A DNA stretch of 46,137 bases from Halomonas lysinitropha (GCF_902500215.1 NZ_CABVOU010000030.1:1-46137); one strand, 5' to 3'. Positions 16,017 to 24,086 are shown, counted from the first letter of the stretch. Notes: generated by a model from the sequence alone, not told the origin. Program-made: numbers and translations.

Positions 16017-16825
16017 TGCCTGACGAGACCTCAAACAGCGTCGGTGCCCGCACCCCCTGGCAGGTCACACGCAGCGTGTGGTACGCCATGTTCATGCGCG
16101 AGGCCGTCTCGCGCACCATGGCCAACCGCATGGGCTGGTTCTGGATGATCTTCGAGCCAGTCGCCTTCACCACGATCATGGTCGCCATCCGGGGTTTCAT
16201 CCGCGGCGACCGCTTTATCGTCAATGCGGAATATATCCCCTGGTTGATCACAGGGCTAATGGGCTTCTTCCTGATCCGCGAGGGTATGCTGCGTGGGCTC
16301 GGCGCCATCAATGGCAACAGCGCGCTCTTCGCCTACCGCCAGGTGCAGCCCGTCGACCCGGTGCTGGTGCGCAACGTGCTGGAGGGCCTGCTGCGCAGCT
16401 TCGTCTTTCTGCTCTTTATCGCGGGAGCGCTGATGCTCGGGACCGACCTGCTGCCCGACAATGGCATTCGCGCCCTCGGCTGGTGGTTTTCGCTCTGGAC
16501 GCTGGGGCTGGGCCTGGGGTTGATCACCTCGGTGGCCGGCACCCTGGTGCCGGAGGTGGGTACCGTGATTCGAATGATCAACATGCCGCTGCTGATCCTC
16601 TCCGGGGTGATCTTCCCGCTCAACAATCTGCCGCACTGGCTGCTCGAGTACCTACTTTACAACCCCATCGTGCATGGCCTGGAGCTGATGCGCGCGGCCT
16701 TCTTCGAGGGCTATCAGGTGGTGAATGGTACCAGCGCCACCTATTTCTGGCTGTTTACCCTCAGCACCCTGACCATTGGCCTGCTGATGCACCTGCGGTT
16801 CAGGGAGAAGCTTAAAGTCAAGTGA
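16016..16825 (+). CDS. kpsM: Capsule polysaccharide ABC transporter permease, KpsM-like
   Basis: This 269-residue ABC-2 type permease has about six membrane helices. It carries the group-typical amphipathic start MFMREAVSRTMANR, then GWFWMIFEPVAF, and the late MNMPLLILSGVIFPLNNLP segment preceding the last helices. With the KpsT-like ATPase it should move the finished polysaccharide across the inner membrane. The ATG overlaps the last base of the kpsD-like stop codon, so translation is coupled. Confidence 0.92.
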   Translation: MPDETSNSVGARTPWQVTRSVWYAMFMREAVSRTMANRMGWFWMIFEPVAFTTIMVAIRGFIRGDRFIVNAEYIPWLITGLMGFFLIREGMLRGLGAINGNSALFAYRQVQPVDPVLVRNVLEGLLRSFVFLLFIAGALMLGTDLLPDNGIRALGWWFSLWTLGLGLGLITSVAGTLVPEVGTVIRMINMPLLILSGVIFPLNNLPHWLLEYLLYNPIVHGLELMRAAFFEGYQVVNGTSATYFWLFTLSTLTIGLLMHLRFREKLKVK

Positions 16826-16975
16826 GCGCTGCGCTTGTGAGCACTTCGCTTGTGAGCGCTTCGCTTGTGAGTAGTACTACTTACCACTCACAAGCCCGAA
16901 GGGCGCTCACCATTCGCCATTCGCCATTCGCCATTCGCCATTCACCATTCGCCATTCACCAGCGCGCCCTCCCCA
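16826..16975. repeat. GNA-hairpin/heptamer array I
   Basis: From the kpsM-like stop to the next gene the sequence is almost all repeat. It first has three minus-orientation hairpin units (GAGCGCTGCGCTTGT, GAGCACTTCGCTTGT, GAGCGCTTCGCTTGT). A palindromic centre AGTAGTACTACT (16870-16881) follows, then a plus-orientation unit (CACTCACAAGC, CCC-GAA-GGG, CGCTCAC). Seven tandem heptamers CATTCRC (16911-16959) close the array. The two halves are complementary in type, so the whole block can fold back on itself. The following ATG at 16980 has no Shine-Dalgarno. Confidence 0.85.
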
Positions 16976-16979
16976 ACCA

Positions 16980-17924
16980 ATGATCGAAATCAACGGCCTC
17001 TACAAGCGCTACCACCTCCAGCGGCGGGTCTACGACTGGGTGCTGGAAGATATCAACCTGACCATCCCCCAGGGGGTGAGCGTGGGCCTGTTGGGGCGCA
17101 ACGGGGCAGGCAAGTCCACCCTGCTCAGGCTGATCGCCGGCATGGATACCCCGGACCGCGGGACGATACACCGCCACTGCCGGGTTTCCTGGCCGATTGG
17201 CCTGGCTGGGGGCTTCCAGGGCAGCATGACGGGGCGCCAGAACGTCAAGTTCGTGGCCCGGGTGCATGGCGGTCGCGGTGACGTGCACGAGATCATCGAG
17301 CGTGTACAGGCCTTCGCCGAACTGGGTGACGCCTTCGACGAGCCCATCAAGACCTACTCCAGCGGCATGCGCGCACGCCTCAACTTCGGCCTCTCCCTGG
17401 CGTTCGACTTCGACATCTATCTCTCCGACGAGGCCACCTCGGTGGGCGACCGCGCCTTCAAGGCCAAGGCTACCCAGGCCTTCAAGGAGAAAGTGGGCGA
17501 GGCCAGCCTGGTGATGGTCAGCCACAGCGAAGGCATCTTGAAGGACCTCTGCGACTCCGGCATCTACCTCAAGGATGGCCATGCCACCTGGTATGACGAT
17601 ATCGACGACGCCATCGCCGTCTACCATGAGGAAACCGATGCCGCCCGCGCCGCTAGCGGCAGTGCCGAGCCCGCCGCCACACCAGCGGACAGCCCGCCCG
17701 TTACCCCGCTGCGTGAAGCCCAGAGCCTGGACGACGCCCGCGCCCAACTGCGTGAGGTCAAGGCCGAGTTCGACACCGCCCGGGCCGAATTCGAACGCGC
17801 CCAGCGCGACGACGACATGGCCCCGCGGGAGCGCCAGACCTATGGCGATGCCTTCCGCGCTTCCCGGGAACGACTCCACGATGCACGCCGGCAGGTGCAG
17901 GCGTTGCAGAAGGGCGAGGAGTGA
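16980..17924 (+). CDS. kpsT: Capsule polysaccharide ABC transporter ATPase, KpsT-like, with C-terminal coiled coil
   Basis: The product is 314 residues. The ATPase domain (1-218) has Walker A GRNGAGKST (39-47), the signature YSSGMRAR, Walker B IYLSDEAT and an H-loop SHSEG. It is closest in style to KpsT/Wzt ATPases. KpsT proteins are usually ~220 residues, and this one adds ~95 residues. The extra part is an Ala/Pro-rich linker, then a charged helical region (DDARAQLREVKAEFDTARAE and onwards) predicted as coiled coil. The extension could contact the coiled-coil proteins encoded downstream (inference). There is no visible ribosome site, since the start follows the repeat array. The stop codon lies inside heptamer repeats. 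Confidence 0.9.
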   Translation: MIEINGLYKRYHLQRRVYDWVLEDINLTIPQGVSVGLLGRNGAGKSTLLRLIAGMDTPDRGTIHRHCRVSWPIGLAGGFQGSMTGRQNVKFVARVHGGRGDVHEIIERVQAFAELGDAFDEPIKTYSSGMRARLNFGLSLAFDFDIYLSDEATSVGDRAFKAKATQAFKEKVGEASLVMVSHSEGILKDLCDSGIYLKDGHATWYDDIDDAIAVYHEETDAARAASGSAEPAATPADSPPVTPLREAQSLDDARAQLREVKAEFDTARAEFERAQRDDDMAPRERQTYGDAFRASRERLHDARRQVQALQKGEE

Positions 17925-18122
17925 GGGGCGAGGAGTGAGGAGTGAGGAGTGAGGAGTAATCCCTCACAAGCGCGCAGCGCGCTCACCACTCACAAGCCCG
18001 AAGGGCGCTCACCCCTCGCTCCTCACACGCGCGAAGCGCGCTCACAAGCCCGAAGGGCGCTCACTCCCTACTCCTCACAAGCGCGAAGCGCGCTCACCAC
18101 TCACAAGCGAAGCGCTCACCCA
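17917..18122. repeat. GNA-hairpin/heptamer array II
   Basis: Six heptamers of the type GAGGAGT run from 17917, including the kpsT-like stop codon, to 17958. At least six hairpin units follow, with GC stems closed on GCA or GAA triloops: GCGC-GCA-GCGC, GCCC-GAA-GGGC (twice), GCGC-GAA-GCGC (twice) and a shorter AGC-GAA-GCGCT. They are separated by CTCACCACTCACAA or close variants, which are complements of the heptamers. The array runs to within five bases of the next ATG (18127), which has no Shine-Dalgarno. Confidence 0.88.
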
Positions 18123-18126
18123 TTAC

Positions 18127-19209
18127 ATGAAAGCATTCATCAAGACCCACCCTCACTGGGCCCTGGCCATCCTGGCCATCGTCCTCGTCAGCGGCTACTG
18201 GTTTCTGGTGGCGCAGGAGCGCTACCTCTCCCGCGCCACCGTGGTATTGGAGAGCCCGCAGATTGCCCAGCCCGACATCAGCTTCTCCTCCATGCTCACC
18301 GGCACCAGCGGCAACCAGGACCTGCTATTACTGCGCGAGTACCTGCTCTCGGTCGACATGCTCAAGCGCGCGCAGCAGGAGATGGATGTCCGCACCCACT
18401 TCAGCGAGAACGGTGACGTCCTGGCCCGGCTGCGCGACGCCCAGGCGCCCATCGAGGACCTGCACCAGTACTACCTGCGCCGGGTGACGGTGGAGATGGA
18501 CGAGTACGCCGGCGTGCTCAACGTTCGCGTGCAGGCCTACAGCCCCGAGTTTGCCCACGATATGGTGGCCTTGCTGCTGGAGGCCGGCGAGGCGCACATG
18601 AACGAGATGGGCCGGCGCCTGGCCGAGGAGCAGGTACGCTTCCTGGAAGAGCAGCTGCGCCGACTGGAAGGCCGCCTGGAAGACGCCCGTGCCAAGTTGC
18701 TGGAGTTCCAGAACCGGGAAGGCTTGGTCTCGCCCACCAGCACCGTGGAAAGCATCAATCAGGTGGTGGCCACCCTGGAGGGCGAACTGGCCAGCGTGCA
18801 GGCTCAACGACAGGCGCTCGGCAGTTACCAGAGCGAGCAATCCTCCGAGATGCGCCGCGTGCAGGCTCAGATCAACGCCCTGCGCGACCAGATCGAGAAG
18901 CAGCGTGACCGCCTGGCCCAGGCCACCGGCGAATCGCTCAACCGCATCTCCGCGCAGTACGAAACCCTGGAGCTCAAGGCCCAGTTCGCCCAGGAGACCT
19001 ACTCCAGTGCCCTGGCCGCCCTGGAGAACACCCGCCTGGAAGCCGCCCGCAAGCTCAAGCAAGTGAGCGTGCTGCAGAGCCCGCTGATGCCGGAATACGC
19101 CACCAAGCCCGACCGCCTTTACAACAGCACGCTGTTTGCCATCGTCACCCTGTTCCTGGCACTTATCGCCAGCATGCTGGTGCTAATCGTGCGCGATCAT
19201 CGTGATTAA
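18127..19209 (+). CDS. kpsE: Capsule export inner-membrane protein, KpsE-like (PCP-3)
   Basis: The product is 360 residues with the polysaccharide co-polymerase layout. One membrane helix lies at ~12-30 (WALAILAIVLVSGYWFLVAQ) and a periplasmic domain follows. A long coiled coil runs at ~155-310 (EEQVRFLEEQLRRLEGRLED and onwards). The proline-bearing segment SPLMPEYATKPDRL precedes a second membrane helix at ~330-353. KpsE/BexC/CtrB proteins bridge the ABC exporter and KpsD in the periplasm. It lacks a visible ribosome site because the upstream gap is a repeat array. Confidence 0.9.
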   Translation: MKAFIKTHPHWALAILAIVLVSGYWFLVAQERYLSRATVVLESPQIAQPDISFSSMLTGTSGNQDLLLLREYLLSVDMLKRAQQEMDVRTHFSENGDVLARLRDAQAPIEDLHQYYLRRVTVEMDEYAGVLNVRVQAYSPEFAHDMVALLLEAGEAHMNEMGRRLAEEQVRFLEEQLRRLEGRLEDARAKLLEFQNREGLVSPTSTVESINQVVATLEGELASVQAQRQALGSYQSEQSSEMRRVQAQINALRDQIEKQRDRLAQATGESLNRISAQYETLELKAQFAQETYSSALAALENTRLEAARKLKQVSVLQSPLMPEYATKPDRLYNSTLFAIVTLFLALIASMLVLIVRDHRD

Positions 19210-19345
19210 GTGAATGGTGAATGGTGAATGGTGAGTGGTGAGTGGTGAGAGGTGAGAGGTGAGAAGTACCACTCACAAGCGCGAAGCGCGCTCACAAGCG
19301 AAGCGCTCACTCCTCACAAGCGCGAAGCGCGCTCACCACTCACCT
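19210..19345. repeat. GNA-hairpin/heptamer array III
   Basis: Immediately after the kpsE-like stop there are eight heptamers, from GTGAATG (three times) through GTGAGTG (twice) to GTGAGAG/GTGAGAA (19210-19265). ACCACTCACAA then leads into GCGC-GAA-GCGC, the short AGC-GAA-GCGCT, and another GCGC-GAA-GCGC hairpin, ending CTCACCACTCACC. The heptamers are the exact complement type of those at 16911-16959. Confidence 0.88.
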
Positions 19346-19372
19346 AACGCCCATGTCTCTACTGGCCACCCT

Positions 19373-21205
19373 ATGAAGATCAAACTCGGGGTCACTCCCA
19401 ACAGCGATTGGCAAAACCTTATGCCCTGGCTGCAGGCGATGGGCTGCCAGCCCGACGGTGCCAATGCCACCACCTGGTACCTGAGTAATGACACCCCTGA
19501 GTTCGAGGCAGAAGGAGTGCTGCTTGCCTATCAGCCGCCGGCGCTGGCGGTTCAACATGCCATGCAGCAGGGGGAAAAACCTGAAGCGGCCCTGCAGCGC
19601 TGGTGCGACCACGCCAAGCGCCTGCTGGCCTACTTCAAGGCCCACCGCAACACCACGGTGTTGATCGACATCCGGGCCGTGATGCAAGTCCCCCACGAGG
19701 CAGCCAACAGCCTGGCCAACCACTGGCACGTGACGGTCGACCTGCCCGAGACGTTCGATCTGCCGGCACTGCTGCATGCCGAGGGCCTGAACCAGGCCTT
19801 CTACCAAATGCTTGCCCTGCAAACGCTGCAGCAGCACCGCGAGATCAAGGGCCTGCTGGCTCAGTTGGAGGCCTGCAGCCTGCCGCTGATCGCCACGCCG
19901 CTCGAACCGCAGGGAGCTCTTTCGGCGGATGCGTTTTATGAGCAGTGGCAAGCCGAACAGCAGCTCAGTTTCGAGCAGGCACGGCAGGCTGTTGCGACCA
20001 CTCGGGCACTCGATACCCTGCAGGAACAGCATGATGCCCTGAGTCAGGAAACCTCAGCGCTCAAGGCGCAGCTTCAGCAGCGTGACGCCGAGTTGGAACG
20101 GCAAGGGGCTCAGCTGACGCGGGAGCAGCAGGCCTACGCGCAGGCCAGCCGGCGCCACGCCGCTCAGGAAGAGGAGAGCCACCTGCTTCTCGAACAGCTG
20201 CATAGGGTGCAGGTAGAACTGGAGCAGATGCATCATCAGTGCCAGGAGCAACAGCGCTGCCATAAGGCTCTGGCAACCGAGAAAGCCGACCTGGAAAAGC
20301 AGCTAGAAACCCGTGATGCAGACCTGGCGCAGCTTAGCAAACAATGGCACACCTGGCAGGCTGATCTCGAGCAGCTCAGGAATGTGTTGGAAGAGCAGCA
20401 GAAGGCCTCCGACCAGGCGGCTCAGCGTGCCAGCGACGCCGAAAAGGCATATCAGCAGCACATTACGCAGCTGGAAACCGGCCACCAGTCGATGGCCTCC
20501 CAGAAGGCCACCCTCGATAAGCAACTCGAGAGCCAGAAGGCCACCATCCAGCAGCAGGCCAGCAGGCTCGATATGCTGGAGAGTGTTGAGGAAGAAAACA
20601 CCCTGCTGCTTGAACAGTTGCATCGGGTGCAGGAAGAGCTGGAGCGTGTTGTCGTGGAACGCCAGCAGCGCGAAGCCGCCGCAGCGCAGGAGTGCCGGTT
20701 CTTGCAGCATCGCTTGGCACGGCTGAGCGAAGTCAGCGAGTCGCGCGCCAGGGAGCTGAGCGCCAGGCAGCAGCAACAGCAGCAGGCCGAGCGCGACCAC
20801 GTTCTGGCGCTTTCTGCCGCGCATCAGAAGGGAAGGCGTGGCGAGGGCCGGCATGCCAGGCGGGCACTCAAGCAGGATTACCAACATATCGCGGCCTCAT
20901 CACTGTTCGACCGTGACTGGTATCTTCGCCACTATCCGGATGTGGCCGAGGCCGGTGTGGATCCCATCAAGCATTACCTCAAGGCCGGTGCGCAGGAGGG
21001 CCGCCAGCCAGGCCCTGAGTTTGATACCGTCTGGTATCTGCTGCACTACCGCGACGTGGCCACCAGCGGGGTCAATCCGCTGGTGCATTTCCTGCGCTTC
21101 GGGTATCGCGAAGGGCGCTCTCCTCATTCCAGCTATCCGGCGCTGCCGGCGCCCGAGCCCCCCGCGGATGAAGCCCGCGCCGAATTCGTCAACGGCCAAG
21201 GCTGA
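19373..21205 (+). CDS. Long coiled-coil protein with C-terminal WYLxxYPDV repeats
   Basis: The product is 610 residues. The N-terminal ~190 residues are globular and unfamiliar (MKIKLGVTPNSDWQNLMPWL). Residues ~195-490 are a Gln/Glu/Leu-rich coiled coil with repeated segments such as LLEQLHRVQ. The last ~80 residues hold two copies of a ~38-residue module, read from FDRDWYLRHYPDVAEAG, then DPIKHYLKAGAQEGR, and FDTVWYLLHYRDVATSG, then NPLVHFLRFGYREGR. Such modules are common at the ends of bacterial polysaccharide glycosyltransferases and may be docking elements. No catalytic motif is visible, so it may be a scaffold for synthesis or export. The ATG at 19373 is chosen because the upstream codons translate repeat array III. 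Confidence 0.75.
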   Translation: MKIKLGVTPNSDWQNLMPWLQAMGCQPDGANATTWYLSNDTPEFEAEGVLLAYQPPALAVQHAMQQGEKPEAALQRWCDHAKRLLAYFKAHRNTTVLIDIRAVMQVPHEAANSLANHWHVTVDLPETFDLPALLHAEGLNQAFYQMLALQTLQQHREIKGLLAQLEACSLPLIATPLEPQGALSADAFYEQWQAEQQLSFEQARQAVATTRALDTLQEQHDALSQETSALKAQLQQRDAELERQGAQLTREQQAYAQASRRHAAQEEESHLLLEQLHRVQVELEQMHHQCQEQQRCHKALATEKADLEKQLETRDADLAQLSKQWHTWQADLEQLRNVLEEQQKASDQAAQRASDAEKAYQQHITQLETGHQSMASQKATLDKQLESQKATIQQQASRLDMLESVEEENTLLLEQLHRVQEELERVVVERQQREAAAAQECRFLQHRLARLSEVSESRARELSARQQQQQQAERDHVLALSAAHQKGRRGEGRHARRALKQDYQHIAASSLFDRDWYLRHYPDVAEAGVDPIKHYLKAGAQEGRQPGPEFDTVWYLLHYRDVATSGVNPLVHFLRFGYREGRSPHSSYPALPAPEPPADEARAEFVNGQG

Positions 21206-21225
21206 CGGGCCAGGGAGACACGCCC

Positions 21226-23592
21226 ATGCACACTCTTATGCACATCGGCGCGGGCCACGGCAGCGAGCTGGCCGAGTGGCTGGCCAGCGACGCCGAGCGT
21301 ATCGTCCTGGTGGAGCCACACCCCGAGCTGGCCGAGCAGCTGCGCATCATGGCCGAGAACGAGGCCCGCGTTACCGTGGTAGAAGCGGCCATCACGCCGG
21401 ATCCCAGTCGTCATGAGCTGCTGGCGTTCAACCTGCCTGACGCTCACAGCCTGCGCGAGCCCACCGCCCTCACGCAGCTATTCCCCGGCCTCAAGCGGGT
21501 GGAGCGCCACCCGGTGCAGACGATGCCCCCGGCCGAGCTCTTGGACGCGTCCGGCCCTGGCTCGGACGAGCCAGGCGCCACCCTGATCCTGGAAGCCCCC
21601 GGCGAAGAGCAGGCCATCCTGCAGGCGCTGATCGATGGCGACCGGCTGCAACGCTTCAGTCAGCTGCGGCTGACCGCCAGCCCCGAGCCGCTCTTTGAGG
21701 GCAGTGTCGGCGCGCCCGAGCTACTGCAGGCCCTGCAGGCCTACGGCTACGAGATCACTGCGGAGGACCAACAGGACCCCGACTGGCCACGCTGGCAGTT
21801 GCAGCTCAACCCGCTGAAGCGCCATCTGACACAGCTGCAGGCGGAGCTGGCCGCCACCCAGCAGGCCCGGGACGAGGCAGAGAAGGCCATTGCCGATCGC
21901 CAGGAGGCCCATGCCGAAGCCCAAGCCACGCTTAATAAGCAGCTCATAGAGCAACTCGAGGCGCTGGTGCAGAAGGAAAAGGCCCTCACCGAGCTGATGG
22001 AGCAGCGAGACCAGCAGGACGAGGCCCTGGCAGAGCAGAAGGCGCAACGCGAAAAGCTGGATACGCAGCTCAAGGCTGTACAGGAAGAATTGACCGCCAC
22101 CCAGCAGGCCAGAACCGAGGGAGAAAAGGCCAAGGCCGAAGCAGAAAAGGTTATTGCTGAGAGCCATCAAGCCACCCAGCAAGCGCAGCAGGAGGCCCAG
22201 GCGGCCAACTCCGAGCTTGCCAATCTGAAGCAGCAGCTCACAGAACAGCACGAGACGCTGGCGCAGAAGGAAAAGGCCCTCACCGAGCTGATGGAGCAGC
22301 GAGACCAGCAGGACGAGGCCCTGGCAGAGCAGAAGGCGCAACGCGAAAAGCTGGATACGCAGCTCAAGGCTGTACAGGAAGAATTGACCGCCACCCAGCA
22401 GGCCAGGGCCGAGGCAGAGAAGGCCATGGCCGAAGCAGAAAAGGTTAGCACCGAGAGCCAGGAGGCCCGGGCCGAGACGCAATCCAAGCTGGAGCAGACG
22501 CACACCTGGTTCATGAATCGCAAGCAGCAGGCCGAGGAGCAGGCGGATACGCTGCAGGTGCGCGACGCCGAACTGGCTAGGCTGAAGCGCGAGCATGAAG
22601 CGCTGCAGGTGCAGCTCAGCGAGGCAGAGAAGGAGCGCGACCAGTACCAGCGCTATTTCCAGAATCGCAAGAAGGAGCACCAGGCAGCGCAGGCCAGCCT
22701 GGAAGAGGTGGGCAAGGCGCTGCGCGACAAGGACGCCGTGATTGCAAGGCTCAGCGAGCAGCTGGCCGCCCAGCAGCAAGGCGAGGACGCCACCCGCAGC
22801 CGCCTGGGCGAGCTCGAGGGCAAGCTGGATCAGCTCTTTGGCGAGCAGCGCCATTACATCCAGCAGACCACCAGCGCGCTGGGTCAGCATGTTACCCGCA
22901 GTGCTCGCCAGCAGCGTGATGAGCAGGCTCTGGCACACTACCTGCACCACGGTCGGCGCCTGCCCGGCGCCGAGGTGCTGCCGGCCCAGGCCCTGGCCCT
23001 GCTGGAGTACCACCAGCAGCAGCGCCACGACCTGGTGCTGGTGTTCGGCATGGCCTCGCTGACTGAGCTGCTGGCCCGGGTGGCCATGCCGGACCCGCGC
23101 CTCGAAGGGTCGCGCGACAATTCGGCAGGCCAGCAGCGTATCGCGCCCTCCCAGGGTGACCTGCCCCAGCGCATCATCAGCGTGGAGCACCGCCAGCAGG
23201 CATGTCGCGAGCTGGAAGGCTTGCTGGCCTCGGCCGGCACTGCGGGCGCCGTCACCGTAAAGCACGCGCCCTGGGTTGCCGCAGCGTCAGATCAGCTCTT
23301 CTACGCCTGCGAGCCGCTACTGGAGCGCCTTTACGGCTGGCTGGACGACGCGGCCCGCGTTCTGGTGGTGGTGGGGCAGGCGCTACCCGAGGCCGGGCAC
23401 TCCCGCCAGGCCGCCCTGGCCACCCTTCTTCAGCGCCTGCCGACCCAGCGACTGGACCTGGTGCTGCCCCATGCCGATGGCCATCACGAGGAGGCCCTGC
23501 CCGCTCAGTGGCAGCGCCTGCTGGACGCGCGCCAGCGGGAATGGTCGCGCCTTGACGTGCCCCAGGCCAACGCCTGGCGCATCGATGGCTGA
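21226..23592 (+). CDS. FkbM-like methyltransferase domain fused to a long coiled coil
   Basis: The product is 788 residues. Residues 1-170 look like a class I SAM-methyltransferase: HIGAGHGSELAEWL is motif I, VLVEPHPELAEQL has the acidic residue after strand 2, and VTVVEAAITPD resembles FkbM proteins. Residues ~195-560 are an Ala/Gln/Glu coiled coil with an internal duplication. The last ~215 residues are globular, rich in Leu and Ala, and unrecognised. A sugar O-methylation role is possible, but the coil suggests a structural or length-control role. It follows the previous gene by 20 bases with an AGGGAGA ribosome site. Confidence 0.72.
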   Translation: MHTLMHIGAGHGSELAEWLASDAERIVLVEPHPELAEQLRIMAENEARVTVVEAAITPDPSRHELLAFNLPDAHSLREPTALTQLFPGLKRVERHPVQTMPPAELLDASGPGSDEPGATLILEAPGEEQAILQALIDGDRLQRFSQLRLTASPEPLFEGSVGAPELLQALQAYGYEITAEDQQDPDWPRWQLQLNPLKRHLTQLQAELAATQQARDEAEKAIADRQEAHAEAQATLNKQLIEQLEALVQKEKALTELMEQRDQQDEALAEQKAQREKLDTQLKAVQEELTATQQARTEGEKAKAEAEKVIAESHQATQQAQQEAQAANSELANLKQQLTEQHETLAQKEKALTELMEQRDQQDEALAEQKAQREKLDTQLKAVQEELTATQQARAEAEKAMAEAEKVSTESQEARAETQSKLEQTHTWFMNRKQQAEEQADTLQVRDAELARLKREHEALQVQLSEAEKERDQYQRYFQNRKKEHQAAQASLEEVGKALRDKDAVIARLSEQLAAQQQGEDATRSRLGELEGKLDQLFGEQRHYIQQTTSALGQHVTRSARQQRDEQALAHYLHHGRRLPGAEVLPAQALALLEYHQQQRHDLVLVFGMASLTELLARVAMPDPRLEGSRDNSAGQQRIAPSQGDLPQRIISVEHRQQACRELEGLLASAGTAGAVTVKHAPWVAAASDQLFYACEPLLERLYGWLDDAARVLVVVGQALPEAGHSRQAALATLLQRLPTQRLDLVLPHADGHHEEALPAQWQRLLDARQREWSRLDVPQANAWRIDG
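21969..22406 (+). repeat. Direct duplication inside the FkbM/coiled-coil gene
   Basis: Bases 21969-22112 and 22263-22406 are identical over 144 bases, offset by 294 bases (98 codons), so the reading frame and the coiled-coil register are both kept. Flanking sequence is similar but diverged. This is a recent in-frame duplication or gene-conversion tract, and it makes the coil length unstable by recombination. Confidence 0.95.
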
Positions 23593-23621
23593 CATTGCAC
23601 ATGACCCCCTGGAGACCGCCC

Positions 23622-23954
23622 ATGAACGCCGCAAGTGAAGCCCCTGTCAGCGCCGACACTTCCTCCTCGGCCACCGGTTCGCCCGGTCTTGCCCGCCGCG
23701 CGGCTAGAGCCTTCCAGAAAGGCGACTATACCCACGCGCTGGGGCTCTATCGCGAGGCTGCCAGCCAGTATGGCGACGCCCTGTTTCGCGCCAACATCAT
23801 CCTCTGTGAAAGGCGCCTCGAAGCGCCCAAGGCTGCGGCGTCAGTGCCGGAACCCCAGGCGCTGAGTCGCCAGCTGGCCGAGACCCAGCGCCTGCTCGAG
23901 CACTACTTCAACCGCTGCGAGACGCTGGAGCACCGGCTTCTCGAGCGGGGCTGA
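23622..23954 (+). CDS. Small TPR-like protein
   Basis: The product is 110 residues. After a Ser/Ala-rich start, residues ~25-65 read as one TPR-like helical hairpin (LARRAARAFQKGDYTHALGL, then YREAASQYGDALFRANI). Residues ~80-110 form a second helix pair (LAETQRLLEHYFNRCETLEH). It is probably an adaptor working with the two coiled-coil proteins just upstream (inference from position). The ATG at 23622 has a GGAG 8 bases upstream, and an earlier ATG at 23595 lacks one. Confidence 0.7.
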   Translation: MNAASEAPVSADTSSSATGSPGLARRAARAFQKGDYTHALGLYREAASQYGDALFRANIILCERRLEAPKAAASVPEPQALSRQLAETQRLLEHYFNRCETLEHRLLERG

Positions 23955-24086
23955 TGCCCCGGCGGAGGAGCACTCGGCCGGGCTGGCCCTGTGGCGGGCC
24001 CGGCGCATCATCCCCGCCACCTTTTCCTTTTTGCTTCTTCACCCCTCTCACCATGGAAACCGGCCCTACGGCCAAGGAATGCAGTC

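Noticed and set aside
14139..16034. Long minus-strand ORF (631 codons) opposite the kpsD-like gene
   Set aside because: It is the complement of a gene with clear Poly_export and SLBB motifs. Its translation is a His/Ala/Gly/Val-rich shadow typical of GC-rich antisense frames.
16911..16959. Phase-variable heptamer repeat in a coding region
   Set aside because: The heptamers lie between a stop codon and the next ATG, so they cannot shift a reading frame. They might affect expression only.
17917..18122. CRISPR array
   Set aside because: Repeats are short hairpins with repeat-like, not unique, spacers of uneven length, and no cas genes are present.
21721..23265. Long minus-strand ORF (514 codons) opposite the FkbM/coiled-coil gene
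   Set aside because: Leu/Gln-rich shadow of coiled-coil coding sequence, without a start context or motif.
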